Numbered from the stretch's first letter, positions 9,043-19,742 are shown. The stretch is DNA of 64,000 bases from Piezodorus guildinii (GCA_023052935.1 CM041297.1:4578280-4642279); one strand, 5' to 3'. Numbers and translations: made by a program. The notes: generated by a model from the sequence alone, not told the origin.

Positions 9043-9772
9043 TCTGGTGCGCGCGACACACGACTTTCACTTAAGATTAATTTAAGAATTTTTTTAAAAA
9101 CATTGAGTTCCAATAAAAACATGTGTTATGATAAATATTCTATTATATTATCCAAGACAGTCATTTATTTTAATCTGTATTTTCATCAATCTTTGTAAAC
9201 TTTTACAATTTTGTGTATAAGATAATACTTGTCTCTACAATTTTTTGTTTTTCCACGGTTTATTAAACATCTATATTACTGATTTTATGTTATAAATACA
9301 AAATTTGCATTTAAAAATATTTTTGCTTTTTTCTCCTTAAGTTGTTTAACTTATATATTTATCCATTTGTTATCAAAGCGAAAAAGATGATATGGTATGA
9401 TTTATAAAATCTACATAATTGAAGGTACTTTAGAGGAAGACAAATTAAACTATCGCAGTTAAGCCCTGTCAGACTATTTCAATCAAATTGTAACCTACAT
9501 GATTTTAAAGCCCATTGAATCTAACATTGATATAGCGAGTTTCATTAGCATCGTTCAAATTGTTTTTAAGTAAATAGTAAAAAGGTGCAAAATGCATAGT
9601 ATAAAGTGGCACTTTTAATCAAAATATTTAAAAGAAAAAGTTGCTGTAACATCTCGGGCGTATATTTGTCTTAAATATGAAATTTCAGTTTCGTACGACT
9701 TTTCGTGTCCGTGCTAGACTTTTCACGATAGCAATACTTTCCCTTACTATATATTTCATATAAGTGTAAGTA
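9043..9772 (+). mobile_element. HINE-like repeat, copy H2 (diverged)
   Basis: Starts TCTGGTGCGCGCGACACACG with ACTTTCACTTA and ends TTACTATATATTTCATATAAGTGTAAG, where the 3' palindrome has decayed. Internal blocks (GGTGCAAAATGCATAGTATAAAGTG, CTCGGGCGTATATTTGTC in part) match H1. Shorter than the 900-bp norm; the CA tract is absent. Confidence 0.7.
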
Positions 9773-10318
9773 AAACGAAAGACAAATTAAAAACATATGA
9801 GTATATGTTTAGGTCTTGTAATACTTTTTTATATAATTGCTAATATTTTGGCACTTAAAAAGAATTTTACACATAGTTTGGTGATGAATTCTTTAATATA
9901 AGACTCGCTTGATCCTGTATACATAATTTTTGTGTTAGTGTTTCTATGGATAATTTACACTGCTTCCGAAATATTTTTTCATTTCTTAATCTGATTTGTA
10001 CATATTGCTACCATATCGTACCATCACGTTTTCTTTACAATCAAATATTAACAATTGCACTAGATATATCTTTTTAGTATGTATTGCATCCATAACATCA
10101 TTAAAGATTAATTTAAAACAAGATACATACATAAGCCCCAAATAATGGAATAATTTACAAAGGTCAACGCCTTGGCAAATTTAGTGGAGAGAACAATAGT
10201 GTGGGCTAAGTCAAACAAACCGTCGTTACTAGTTAGGGCTGAGCACAAGTCACCAACCATCGCGGCTGGTTACTCAACTAATGGCGAATTTAAAATGTCG
10301 AATGTTAAAAAAGAGGAA
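9773..10318. other. Spacer before the Jockey fragment
   Basis: AT-rich to about 10170. From 10172 to 10318 an open frame (MANLVERTIVWAKSNKPSLL...) runs without a stop into the Jockey fragment; it is less AT-rich than its surroundings but I do not recognise it. Confidence 0.35.
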
Positions 10319-10965
10319 GCTAACATCCCAACCAATGGTAACACTTTTTTTTCCACGTATGCTGATGACACTTGTGTGTTATCAGTCAATAACGATCCAA
10401 CTATTGCCTCTCAAACCCTACAATCCCACATAAGAGACCTCCAGATATGGTGTCAGAATTGGAGAATGAAAATAAGTTCAGACAAATCCCACCAAATTAC
10501 CTTTATCCTCCGTCGTAAACCAGTGACCTCCTGCCCCACAGTATCCTTTAATAATATCCCACTTGTCCCGGTCGAACAGATCCGCTACCTAGGTCTCCTC
10601 CTTGACAAACATCTCACATGGAATCCGCACACAAGACTGAAACCACAAGAAACTGCTCGCCGATTTCGATTACTTCAACACTTACTTGACAAACGCTCTA
10701 ACCTCCCACTTAACTACAAAAGACTCCTCTACAAGACTATCATAAGGCCTATATGCACTTAAGGAGTAGAGCTGTGGGGCTCTACTAAACCATCAAATTC
10801 TTCCCGTATCTAATCCTTACAATCCATAATCCTTCGTAAAATCCTCCACGCCCTTTACTTTATCACAAATAAACTCATCCATAAAGACATTTTTCCTTTA
10901 TCATATTTACTTGTTGTATTATTTAGTACAGTTGTAAATTTCAATAAATTATGGTTAAAAAAAAA
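10319..10965 (+). pseudogene. Jockey LINE family J1, RT fragment
   Basis: Plus-strand frame ANIPTNGNTFFSTYADDTC contains the RT catalytic YADD, followed by QTLQSHIRDLQIWCQNWRMK, SCPTVSFNNIPLVPVEQIRY, LGLLLDKHLTWNPHTRLK and LNYKRLLYKTIIRPI, then a stop at 10760 (TAA) and decayed GVELWGSTKPSNSSRI. Near 10893 the coding part is joined directly to the family 3' UTR (ACTTGTTGTATT...ACAGTTGTAAAT), so roughly 60 C-terminal codons are deleted. Ends in an A-rich tail near 10955. 5' truncated just before YADD. Closest relatives are 61583-62726 and 22406-27491. Confidence 0.85.
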
Positions 10966-11057
10966 GAAAAATCTATCATCAATTAATTATTAAACCAATT
11001 CTTTTGATTATTTTCCCATTCATAGAATTGATTTTCACCTTAATAAAAACATTGTTT

Positions 11058-11872
11058 CTTTCATTTACCTACATATGAAATATATAGTAAGGGAAAGTAT
11101 TGCGATCGTGAAAATTTACGAATTCTAGTTTTCAACGGGAATACACACATGATTTAGGGTCCCCTAAGTCCAAATAATAAAGTTCCGAAAAAAGGTTTGT
11201 GTGTGGGTGTGTGGTCAGTCTAGCACGAAACAATAGATCGAGTAAAAATGAAATTTCATATTTTAAAAGCTTTTATGCCTGAGATGTTGCAGCAACTTTT
11301 TTTTTAAAATCGACCAACCAAAAATTGTATGCCATGCATTTCGCACCATTCCTTGATTTTTTTAAAAACAGCTGTAACGATTTTAGGGGAGCCCGTGGCT
11401 GAGTGGCTAGCGCGCCAGTCTCTCATGCTAAACGTTGTGAGTTCGAATCCCAGTCCCGATGGGGCTTTTATAAAGATGTAATTAAATGGGGATTCACTCA
11501 CAGCCTCTCCCTCGGGTATGTGAGACCCGTCAGCCAAATGGTGGCCACTAATAAAATTAGGCGTAGGGAGTGATGACCCTACACTACGAAATGCATCTAG
11601 AAACGCGAGTGTAATCTCCCAGGAAATTACACCGCGAGGCCCAGGGCCTACGCGGCCTGTCGCGCCACTGGAAGCTCTAACGATTTTGATTTAACCCCTT
11701 ACATCTATCTAAAATTTAATAAGCTTAATTATCACGTAGGTTTCATTATGACAGAAATAGCCCGACAGGGCTAAATGATCTAATTTTTTAATCATATCTC
11801 TCTAAAGTACCTTAAATTTTGTATATTTCGAAAAAAATAACCATATCGTCTTATTAGCAGTGATAACCAACA
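11058..11872 (-). mobile_element. HINE-like repeat, copy H3, split by a SINE
   Basis: Minus-strand copy: TTTCATTTACCTACATATG...AGTATTGCGATCGTGAAAAT at its 3' end, GTGTGTGGGTGTGTGG tract, then interrupted at 11384 by an S1 SINE and resumed at 11673 (TAACGATTTTGATTTAACC, CCGACAGGGCTAAATG). It stops at AGCAGTGAT (11872), the position where several other copies are also broken by insertions, and is followed directly by another S1 SINE. Confidence 0.75.
11385..11672 (+). mobile_element. SINE family S1 with 14-bp target duplication
   Basis: tRNA-like head: GCCCGTGGCTGAGTGGCTAG (A box) and GTGAGTTCGAATCCCAGTCC (B box), then the S1 body ending TGTCGCGCCACTG. Flanks GCTGTAACGATTTT (11371-11384) and GCTCTAACGATTTT (11673-11686) form a 14-bp duplication with one mismatch, inside HINE H3. 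Best-preserved S1 copy in the window. Confidence 0.9.
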
Positions 11873-11875
11873 GCT

Positions 11876-12130
11876 AGTGGAACCCGTGGCTGACGCTAAA
11901 GGTTTGAGTTCGAATCTTCGTTCCAGAGGTACTTTTTTAAGCATTTAAGTAAATAGGGATTCACTCACGCCACTACTTTTGTGTGACCCGTCAGACATCT
12001 GGTGGTCACTCACAAAAATAGGCGTAGGAAGTGATGGACCCTACCCTATAAAATTACATCTACAATAGAATCGCGAGTGTAGTCTCCCAGCAGATTACAT
12101 AGTGGGGCCAAAGGCCTGTCGCGCCACTGA
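11876..12130 (+). mobile_element. SINE family S1, second adjacent copy
   Basis: Starts AACCCGTGGCTGACGCTAAA, missing about 25 bp of the tRNA head between A and B boxes, then TTTGAGTTCGAATC and the S1 body through TGTCGCGCCACTG. Ends in an A-run (12131-12138). Confidence 0.8.
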
Positions 12131-12299
12131 AAAAAAACAAACTGATAAACAGACAAGATTATGTTTTGTATTAGATCCTGCTTCCTTAGGTACCATTATT
12201 ATTATGATAATATTAGTGTTCCATGATAGTGAAGGTAAGATACTACTGCCCTTTAAATTTTTCTATGTAATTTAATTATAAAGAGTTAAAATATAAAAA

Positions 12300-13184
12300 T
12301 CTGGTGCGGGCAACACACGACTTTCCTTACCTCCATTTTTAAAATCATTGAATGAATTTTCAAATACAGTTAGAGATAAAAAAATACGTGAAACTATTAA
12401 AGAATTAATTAAAATGAATTTATATAGAAACAAGTGTTTTATTAAAAGATCTATTATATTATTATCTAAAATAATCAGTTAGATTTATCTTCTTTTCATC
12501 ACTCTCTATTAACTTTTAGAAGCTTGAGTATAAGATAACATTTTTCTAAAATCTTTAGCTTTGCAACGGTATATATATCATACATGTATATTACTGCTCT
12601 TATGTTCAAAAACAAACAATTGCATTAAAAAAATAGTGTTTCTGTTTGCTCCTTTATTTTGTTATCGAATTCATTCAATTTATATATTTACCTGTTTTTC
12701 ATCAGTTGTAACAAGATAATATAGTTATCTTTATAGAATCAACAAAATTAAAGGTACTTTAGAGGAAGAAAAGTTAAAATATTGGCATTTAAGCCCTGTC
12801 AGACCATTTTTACCCGAATGAAACCTACATGATATTAAATTTTACATCGATTTAGCGAGTTTAATCAAAATCGTCGGGACTGTTTTCGAGAAAATCGAAA
12901 AAAGGTGCAAAATGCATGGTATAAAGTGCCTCTTCTGGTAAGCTCACTTTGAGGAAAAAAGTTTTGTCACGTCTCGGGCGTATATTTGTCATAAATATGA
13001 AATTTTAGTTTCATAAGGCTTTTTGTTTTCGGCCGGGAGTTCACACACACACACACAGACCTTTTTGCGGGACTTGGTTATTTGGACTCAGGTGACCCTA
13101 AAACGTGTATTTCCGTTGAAAGTTAGAATTCGAAAATTTTTACGATCGCAATACTTTCCCTTAATATATATAGTAAGTGAAAGT
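12300..13184 (+). mobile_element. HINE-like repeat, copy H4
   Basis: Complete copy: TCTGGTGCGGGCAACACACG start, ACTTTCCTTACCTCC subterminal, short CACACACACACA tract at 13042-13059 and AATATATATAGTAAGTGAAAGT end. A-runs on both sides. Confidence 0.8.
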
Positions 13185-13689
13185 AAAAAGTGATGAGAAC
13201 ATTTCAATGCCATTCTTTGATTTTTTCACTGGCTATAATTACTATATAAATAAATAAGGTATGGACTATATTTTAGAAAAAAAAGGCTTTGTATTTTAAA
13301 CAAACTTTCTTCTATAAAAGAAACAAAAAGACTACTTAACCGTTGGAGGGACAATAGCTTTAATATTGAATAGAGGCTAAAAATTGCTTTTAGGCCTTCG
13401 GTCCATTATTAACTCCATTTATTCCAACTCCCTTAGCTATTCTTTTTACACCTTCTGAATAATTGAAACCTTCATCAAACATCAGTCCAGAATTTTAAAA
13501 TTCAAAACTGAAGAGTAAAGATATCGAAGATGGGAAAAACTTAGGCCCATTATTAATAAAGTAGAATTCAATTCTGGAGGAAAAAAATTAGATTCCTGAT
13601 AACTGTGAGCCCTCATCAATTATCACCTTAGATGTGTCCACTACTGAAGTTATTTCTTATTTATTTTATGTACGTCTGCTTATAACTAT
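13185..13689. other. Spacer, nothing recognised
   Basis: AT-rich; a GGCCTTCGGTCC hairpin-like motif lies at 13393-13404 but no element could be built around it. Confidence 0.35.
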
Positions 13690-13866
13690 GTTATTTTTTT
13701 TACATAAACCCTAAAACCTGTAGCTCTACAAGTTATAGAGGTTTTTACTGTGGGCCAAAGTCCTTACAAGGCGATAAGGCCTTGACCACGCACGGCCTCG
13801 AGGTTTTTCCTCAATTTTCAGGTACCCACTTTACAGAGGCTGGGTGTGTCCAGGAGGGTTTCAGTA
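13690..13866 (-). mobile_element. SINE S2-type body fragment
   Basis: Minus strand shares CACACCCAGCCTCTGTAAAG, GTGGGTACCTGAAAATTG-like and AAAAACCT blocks with the S2 SINEs at 32848 and 54617 (GGCACACCCAGCCTC, GTGGGTACCCAAAACTGGGG). The tRNA head is missing. Confidence 0.55.
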
Positions 13867-13874
13867 CCTCAGGG

Positions 13875-14265
13875 TTACACCGCGGTGAAAATAATAGAAT
13901 AAATAATTCTAAAGTGTAGCCTCTGAAGCCAGACTCCATCGAGTGCTTGAGCGACATCTAGAAATATTCCTGTTGCATACGATTTCTGCTCTAGTGCCGA
14001 AGCAGTAGTGTTGTGAGTGGAATCCAAATCAATATCGGGTATTGTGTTACTGTACGTAATTGTCTCAAGAAGTCCGTTGTAGAGAAGTTTCTCAAAAATT
14101 ATTGAACAATTTTGGAGTAGGCTGATAGTTCGATATGAGGAAAGGATGTCTGTGTTTTTGTTAGGTTTGTGAAACATTGTTTTGTATAAGTATTTCCACT
14201 GAAAAAAGAATTCAGTTGTTGTTAGTATGGAGTGATAAATATGCGTTAGGAACACTGGAGCTTTT
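13875..14265 (-). pseudogene. Jockey-like RT N-terminal fragment
   Basis: The minus frame reads MFLTHIYHSILTTTEFFFQW, MFHKPNKNTDILSSYRTISL, LLQNCSIIFEKLLYNGLLET and ATGIFLDVAQALDGVWLQRL. The order (xxHKPNKN, SSYRxISLL, KIFEKLL, FLDVxQAxDxVW) matches RT motifs 1 to 3 of Jockey elements; the first catalytic Asp (FLDVAQALDGVW) is kept. About 40 residues between KLL and the Asp motif are compressed, so there is an internal deletion. It abuts the S2 fragment. Different subfamily from J1. Confidence 0.7.
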
Positions 14266-14754
14266 CAAGGAATTTTTATAGAGCATTTATCAAGTCATGT
14301 CTTTTTTTTTTGAGTGAGTAAGATCACATATTTAGAGGAGAAGGGTATTTTGTTTTTCTTGGTCGATAACAAAGATTTTTATTGTAGTAATGACCAAATA
14401 ATAGTGATATTAATATGCGTAGATTGAACCATGTATCTTATTATTAATAAAAAAGGTGTGGTTTTAGTATTGAAAACCTAAGGGAATGAAACTGAAATAG
14501 AAATATGTAATTTTCCAAGAATTGTTTACATTTTGTGCTCCTGCGGTTTTAATAGAAATCACCTTGCCTTTCCTCACCACGCCTTAATAACAACCAATAT
14601 TGCCTCATATAATGAGTTATATCACAACATTGAGGACGGTACTGCATAAATGTATTATAATAAAAGCTGAAGTTAAGATAGTTTAAATAACATTAAATAA
14701 ATTATTATTTAGTTAAGATATTAATATTATATTAAAGATATTAGTTTAAAAAAA
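14266..14754. other. AT-rich spacer
   Basis: No recognised feature. Confidence 0.4.
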
Positions 14755-15130
14755 AAAGAAAGAAGAATATATAAAAAATTATCACGCGACTTTGCTTTCT
14801 GCAAACTCCCTTCAAATCACGGGACGGGTTTTTGTAGGGTATTCGTTTAGGTCATACTTTCCTGAAAGTTTATAAGTAAAATACATTGAAATTTAGCTTT
14901 TCCTGAAATATAAATAGTAATATAGACGTATAATATACGGTTGAAAAGCGGAATATTTTAGAAAAGTTGTACAGGTTAACAGAATTACGTTAGAAGCCCA
15001 TAAACATATAAAGATACGTTATTTGTAATGTTTCTAATGAGGTGTTGCCAAACGTACAGTATTGTACAAGTCATATTCTTCCATACAGTACGCGAGATTA
15101 TAAAAACAATATTATGCAACAATACTTAAC
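14755..15130 (+). repeat. Interspersed repeat G, copy 1
   Basis: Aligns with 19743-20110: both carry GCAAACTCCYTCTAAAYCAC-like, GTAAAATACATTG and AGTAATATAGACGTATAATA blocks in the same order. No ORF. The block AGTAATATAGACGTATAATA resembles the HINE core (AGTAATATACATGTATGATA), so G may be a distant relative. Confidence 0.6.
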
Positions 15131-15178
15131 TTCTAAAAATAAGAGGAAAGTTATAATTCCTTAAAAAAAACTTATAAA

Positions 15179-16260
15179 TCTATACTAATATTATAAAGCT
15201 GAAGAGTTTGTTTGTTTGTATGTTTGTTTGTTTGTTTGAACGCGCTAATCTCAAAAACTGCTGGTTCGAATTGAAAAATTCTTTTTGTGTTGGATAGTCC
15301 ATTTATCGAGGAAGGCTATAGACTATATAGCATCACGCTGCGACCAATAGGAGTGAAGAATCATTGGAAAATGTGGAAAAAACGGAGGAAATAGATGTCG
15401 CATCCCAATGATTCCAAATGATTTACCTTTAAATTTTAAAATAATATAATTTCCCGTTGAATTATATTTTGTCGTAATAATTAATAAATCACAGGGGATA
15501 GGAATCGATTTACGTTAAGAATGCTTTTCACACTGCCAACTACAGTGAGTGTCAAAACTATTCGGAATTACTATTTCTTTTCATTTAATAATTATATTTC
15601 ACAACTTTTACACTTTATATAATCCATTTTAATTCACAAATCTTTAAAAGAGAGTTCCATAAAGCAAAATCACGAACCAGATAACCGAAATGTTTTTTTT
15701 GTTTTTTTTTTTCAAGATTAAACAATTAATTTTGTAAATTTACCAGATCATTCAGTGTCAAAAGTATTCGGAAATCGTTTTGTTGTTTGAATCGGAAATC
15801 CTATTGTTTGATGGTTTCAAATGTTCAAATTCTCACAAAATTCCAAATCGGAAACCACTTAGTTCAAAATACTTTTGACACTCCTATTTTCATATTTTTC
15901 GTAAATTAACGTTGAAACCGTTAAATATAAAATGACTATTGTCGTGATTTTTGGGTTCGTCTAATGTATACCTTCCTCTTAACATGATAAAGTGAGTAAC
16001 AACTCTTTAAAAACAGAAATAATAACTCAAAAGCAAGTAAATTACATAATGATAGTGAATTCCGAATACTTTCAAAGCTCACTTTGAAGTATATGTCGCA
16101 TTGTCAAGATCGGGTTGCGGAGAAAATCAGTACGTTCTTCTGCCACAAGAGAATAAAACTAAAAATAAAACGCAGAAGTACTTTAAAATATATTTTTTTG
16201 AAAACTGCTTAATTCCGATCATATTAATTTGCGCGGACGAAGTCGCTGGTAACAGCTAGT
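15179..16260 (+). mobile_element. Non-autonomous Helitron
   Basis: Begins TCTATACTAATATTATAAAG and ends GTAACAGCTAG, inserted between A and T, the canonical Helitron target. A GC-rich hairpin (GCGCGGACGAAGTCGC, 16231-16246) lies about 11 bp before the terminal CTAG. The 5' region, with (TTTG)n near 15208 and ACGCGCTAATCTCAAAAACT, is typical of widespread insect Helitron copies. No Rep/helicase frame is present. A TIR element sits within it (15543-16089). Confidence 0.8.
15543..16089. mobile_element. Tc1-like MITE nested in the Helitron
   Basis: CAGTGAGTGTCAAAACTATT (15543-) is inverted near 16055-16089 (CCGAATACTTTCAAAGCTCACTTTG), with TA on the left (15541-15542) and TA at 16090-16091. Internal copies of GTGTCAAAAGTATTCGGAA (15756) and its inverse (15868-15890) suggest a compound terminus, as in Tc1-like MITEs. 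No transposase frame. The right end is approximate. Confidence 0.5.
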
Positions 16261-16441
16261 TTATTATAAGTGTTTTATTATTTATTATAAAAATAAAACA
16301 CATTATTATTTGTTATTATATAACCACTGTATATTCCCACGGAAACTTCATTAAGCATTTAAAATGAATTTAGGAAAAATATCATTTGAAATATAAAATA
16401 GTAATTAATCGAATAAAATGAGAACCATTTAACATGAAAAA

Positions 16442-16444
<3 letters not shown>

Positions 16445-16485
<41 letters not shown>

Positions 16486-17167
16486 TGCCTTCCCATTTCG
16501 ACTTCCGCCATAAGGGATCTGGCAGCCCAGTACCACTCCGATCTGGATGGGGTTTCATCTCTTATTTTTTGTAATCGGGAACATACTTCTAGATGCGCTG
16601 CATCCATTTCAATATTTGCATGACAAAGGCAGCAAAGTGGAGACCCTACCACTCCGATCCGATTCAACTGTTTTGCGAGGTAGTCATGGCCAGTAATCAT
16701 TCGGAACTGTGCAACAGCATCTATTCTCTTCAAATCTAATGGTATCCGTTCTTCTTCTATAAGGAGTTTGGCCCAGTGCTTGTTGATCGAACTGAGCCTT
16801 TGGGAGTCCGTTAGTAGAGCATGATATGCCCTCTTAACTTCATCCCTAGCTCTACGATAGGAAATTCGGTTGTCCAACTGTTCCGAAGCTGCACCTTCTT
16901 TTGCAAGTTTGTCGGCTACTTCATTCCCATGGATACCACAGTGGCCGGGTACCCATTGGAAAACCACCTGCCTACCTTGTTGAAGCAGCTGTTCAATTTT
17001 TAATTGGCAGTTCACAACGTCATTTTCTTGAGATGCATTTGGCTGCGTAGCTGCTATGATGGCCGCCTGTGAATCCACAAACAACACAATTCTCTTTGCA
17101 TCTATATTTATGATAGCTTGCAAAGCTAGTAATATAGCTCGAATTTCGCTATCGAAATTTGTCGACC
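16445..17167 (-). mobile_element. 5'-truncated RNase H LINE with perfect 13-bp target duplication
   Basis: Flanked by ACATGAAAAACAA at 16432-16444 and 17168-17180, an exact duplication. The poly(A) tail is the T-run at 16445-16479. The insert is 723 bp and contains only the C-terminal part of the pol gene. Identical flanks and an intact frame suggest a recent insertion. Confidence 0.92.
16480..17167 (-). pseudogene. LINE pol C-terminus: RNase H and zinc knuckle
   Basis: The minus strand keeps one open frame for about 225 codons. It begins inside an RNase H domain: TNFDSEIRAILLALQAI (catalytic Glu of the SEIxAI motif), IVLFVDSQAAI (Asp), then WVPGHCGIHGNEVADKLAKE with the last Asp. A basic helical linker follows, then a cysteine/histidine cluster PLCCLCHANIEMDAAHLEVC, as in I/R1/Loner-type LINEs. 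RT and endonuclease are missing through 5' truncation. The apparent N-terminal residues MFFMW come from the target duplication and junction, not from the element; the frame runs into the poly(A) tract with no stop before it. Confidence 0.85.
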
Positions 17168-17394
17168 ACATGAAAAACAAATGAACTGAACTAATTTTTA
17201 TTTGTAGACCAACTTATGTTTTTAATTTCTGCCGATTATTAAATATAATAATAAATAGACGTTATATAATAAACATAATATTTTCTTGCTCAATGCAATT
17301 TTCGTTGCGATGAACTAATTATCCTAAAATGAGGAAGTCTTAATTGGTCAAAATTAAATTTTTTAAACTTAAATAATACCACATTTCAATTGTA

Positions 17395-17512
17395 CCCGTG
17401 TGAGGGTTTTCATACCAGAGTCGCTTCTCGGATACAATAACAAAATTTAGATTGTTCGAACCCGGAACCGGGAGGGCAGTGGACTAGTACTCTATCCAAT
17501 AGGCACCGCGGC
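17395..17512 (-). mobile_element. tRNA-derived SINE fragment, family S4
   Basis: Minus strand reads GCCGCGGTGCCTATTGGATA (A-box region) and GGTTCCGGGTTCGAACAATC (B box), a tRNA-like head distinct from S1-S3 and S5, with a short body. It abuts the TIR of element F at 17511. Confidence 0.55.
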
Positions 17513-17690
17513 ACAGTGGAAAATATGATCGATTTAGATGGACGAAATTCTGAAACTTGTCTATATTTATTTTTATCATCATTGTCGTAATTGTTCTTTT
17601 GGTTGAATATTTGTTCGATAAATATTAGGCCGTTCTACAAAAGAAATCTTGGATATATTTTTTTGAAAAACAATTTATTTAATTTCCAGT

Positions 17691-17735
17691 CATCGCAACG
17701 TTTCAGCCTCTAGGGCCAATCTCAAGCTTCTGTGA
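17691..17735 (-). ncRNA. Hammerhead-like motif of Penelope-like element P4
   Basis: Minus strand: CTTGAGATTGGCC, loop CTAGA, GGC, TGAAACGTTGC. It has the order (U)GAnGA, small stem, GAAAC of hammerhead ribozymes known in Penelope-like ends, but the first core segment is not canonical. Confidence 0.35.
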
Positions 17736-18041
17736 TCAATTAAAGTTTTATTGCATTTATACATTTTCAACATCTAATTACAACACATAAATAAATTATT
17801 TTTAATAATTATGTCACCTACCATGCATATCCATGTTACATATCATTTCATTTCACCCCTTATCAGCAGAGTCGTCATATTTTTTAAAAATATCATATTA
17901 TATTTCATCATCAATTAAAAAAAGGGATCTATTTATTCAAAAAAAGAAAAGAAACATTTTTCTTAACTCACTCAACAGTTTTCGACCGTCCTATAGGTGT
18001 TCTCGTGCGCGACTAAACTTGGGGTGGGGATGCCAAAGGAT

Positions 18042-18389
18042 TTATATATTTACTCTGCCAATAGCACTTGCATAAAAAGTGTTCAGGTTGTCAAAGTCTG
18101 TTTGGTGGTTAACTGATTTTTCTAAATTTTTTGTTATATAAATTGATTCAATGATCCTCCTTTTATTTATGTTTTCTTCCTTATGTAGGACCGAGATATT
18201 ATCAAAATGAAAAATATGTTTATATTTATCGCAGTGTTGTGACAGACCTGTAGCCAATTTTGATTTTGTGCATTTCGAGTTACAGTTTTTTTTATGATGT
18301 ACTCTCTTATGGAGCCATTGTGACGTTTGTCCATAATATGATTTATTTTCACAATTTTTACAATCTATTTTATATATGACATTTGTCAT
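18042..18389 (-). CDS. Penelope-like GIY-YIG endonuclease domain (partial protein)
   Basis: 115 residues open on the minus strand, ending at TAA 18042-18044. MTNVIYKIDCKNCENKSYYG shows the I-Y-K-I and Y-Y-G-Q-T halves of a GIY-YIG nuclease flanking a CxxC pair (CKNCENK), followed by the conserved Arg region (WLHKRVHH), SQHCDKYKHIFHFDNISVLH and EENINKRRIIESIYITKN, which are typical of Penelope-like elements. This domain would nick target DNA for integration. The RT that normally precedes it is absent, so the fragment cannot act alone; the chosen Met is just the first in frame. Same domain, C-terminal part only, at 30795-30942 and 43003-43140. Confidence 0.85.
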   Translation of the reverse strand: MTNVIYKIDCKNCENKSYYGQTSQWLHKRVHHKKNCNSKCTKSKLATGLSQHCDKYKHIFHFDNISVLHKEENINKRRIIESIYITKNLEKSVNHQTDFDNLNTFYASAIGRVNI

Positions 18390-18825
18390 CTTTTGTTTTA
18401 GTATTTCGTCCTTGGTTTTAGTATAAAGTTTTTCAATTTTATTTACAGTTTTTTTCCCGAATTTAATTTCGGTTACATAAATAAATTGTTTTTCAAAAAG
18501 ATATATCCAAGATTTCTTTTTCTAGAACGGACTAATATTTATCGAACAAAAATGTCTATATTTAACATTTAGGGTCCCAGATCACGGAAAAAATATATAA
18601 AAAATTAAAAGAAAAAAATATAAAAACTAGTTATTTTTTTTATACGATTGGCGAGCGCACAGTGGTCAAAAATCAAATTTATTTGCTAAAATCTAAAACT
18701 TCTCTATATTTTACGTTTGAAGTCCCAGAGTACGGGAAAAATAATAAAAAAAAATCTAATTATAGCTCGGAGTTGCTACAACCTGATAATAGATGTATTT
18801 TATATCATTTAGGAAATTCTTGACA

Positions 18826-19053
18826 TTATAGATTGTAAAACTTTTGATTCGGAGTGTTGTGTATAAAAAAAATATGTATCAACCAAAACGCAAAAAAATG
18901 CAAAAATTCTTTGTAATATCTAAAGACTAAAAGTATTGATGAAACAAATCCTTGGGGTAACTTGGGGTTATATAGTTTTTCGTTATTGAATAGAGGCATA
19001 CATTTACAAATTTCTAAATTAACTCTACAGGTGAGATTGCAATGTATATTCAA
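18826..19053 (-). pseudogene. Conserved frame of element F, copy 1
   Basis: 75-codon minus-strand frame. CRVNLEICKCMPLFNNEKLY, NPKLPQGFVSSILLVFRYYK and FFAFWLIH align with the plus-strand frame of copy 2 (53693-54025), where it extends farther at both ends. Conservation of the same frame in both copies, despite many substitutions, suggests it is a relic of a real protein. It has no motif I recognise; there is no DDE signature within the short stretch. Function unknown. Confidence 0.4.
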
Positions 19054-19385
19054 TACCGAGTTTGGAAATATAATGTCTTACCTGTCTCAGCAATGTCCAT
19101 TGTTAAATAAAAGCAAAAATACTTTGCTCTAAATACACCTTTAACACAATAAATGACCATCGAATAAAGATAATCCCACTGCCGGTTATTAGGCACTTGT
19201 GCGAACAGGAATGATTCACTCATTTACTATTTATTTGTAAACACGGTATGGCGGGAAATGTTAGTATTAAGGGTCTTACCAACTAATAATAAAAAGGTGA
19301 AGCTCTGGAAAATTCCAAACTTTTGACTTGGCTTTTGTCCACCTAAATTGGTGATTTTGCACACTGTGCGCTGCTCCCCCCAACA

Positions 19386-19742
19386 CACCATGACTTTTGG
19401 GATTTTTTTTGTTTGTAGAATAAACAAAAAATGAACTTATTTAAAAGGAGATATGTGGAAGTTTTGTGACGCCTGCCCTGGATTTTTAATAAAACACTCT
19501 AAAGATAACAAGGAGATGACATGGCTATCATCAGCAGATACGCCCTTTTGAATAGAGACACCGTGAGGTGCCAAATCCATTCACAAGCTTCCATTCGATT
19601 AATTCGCCTGGGTTGACGTGTTTTTTTTTTTTACTGGGATTCCAATTCCCGACGAACAGCCAGGCCAATCTCTAGTGACAGCCTGGCTCTTCTCTTGACA
19701 TCTTTTATCTTTACGGACAATTTTAATTTTTTTTTTTTTTTT
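19386..19742. other. Spacer with a strong inverted repeat
   Basis: An S2/S3-like tail is absent. AGCCAGGC at 19659-19666 is inverted as GCCTGGCT at 19681-19688, a hairpin within a less AT-rich patch (19500-19710). No frame recognised. Confidence 0.35.

Larger units (their letters stand above)
17570..18552 (-). mobile_element. Penelope-like element, copy P4, with 12-bp target duplication
   Basis: Flanked by TGTCTATATTTA at 17558-17569 and 18553-18564, an exact duplication; copy 2 of element F shows the uninterrupted target near 54205-54220. The insert holds a GIY-YIG endonuclease frame on the minus strand, a GAAACGT motif in the 3' part (17691-17735), and inverted ends of about 72 bp (17608-17682 against 18479-18552). 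The RT domain is missing, so this is a 5'-truncated copy with an inverted piece of its own 3' end placed upstream. Confidence 0.85.
17511..19385 (-). mobile_element. TIR DNA element F, copy 1, interrupted by a Penelope-like element
   Basis: Left end GCGGCACAGTGGAAAATATG...GATTTAGATGGAC and right end TTTTGTCCACCTAAATTGG...CACACTGTGCGC form imperfect terminal inverted repeats of about 35 bp. A second copy lies at 53412-54285 in opposite orientation with the same TIRs. The Penelope-like element at 17570-18552 is inserted near the left end. A subterminal copy of the end motif (GCGCACAGTGGTCAAA, 18655-18670) is internal to both copies. TIRs beginning CACAGTG suggest a hAT-like or related family; unproven. 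Confidence 0.65.

Noticed and set aside
11385..11470. tRNA gene candidates at 11385, 32848, 35121, 50836 and 59586
   Set aside because: A and B boxes are present, but the sequences do not fold into proper cloverleaves with matching acceptor stems and each continues into a repeated SINE body.
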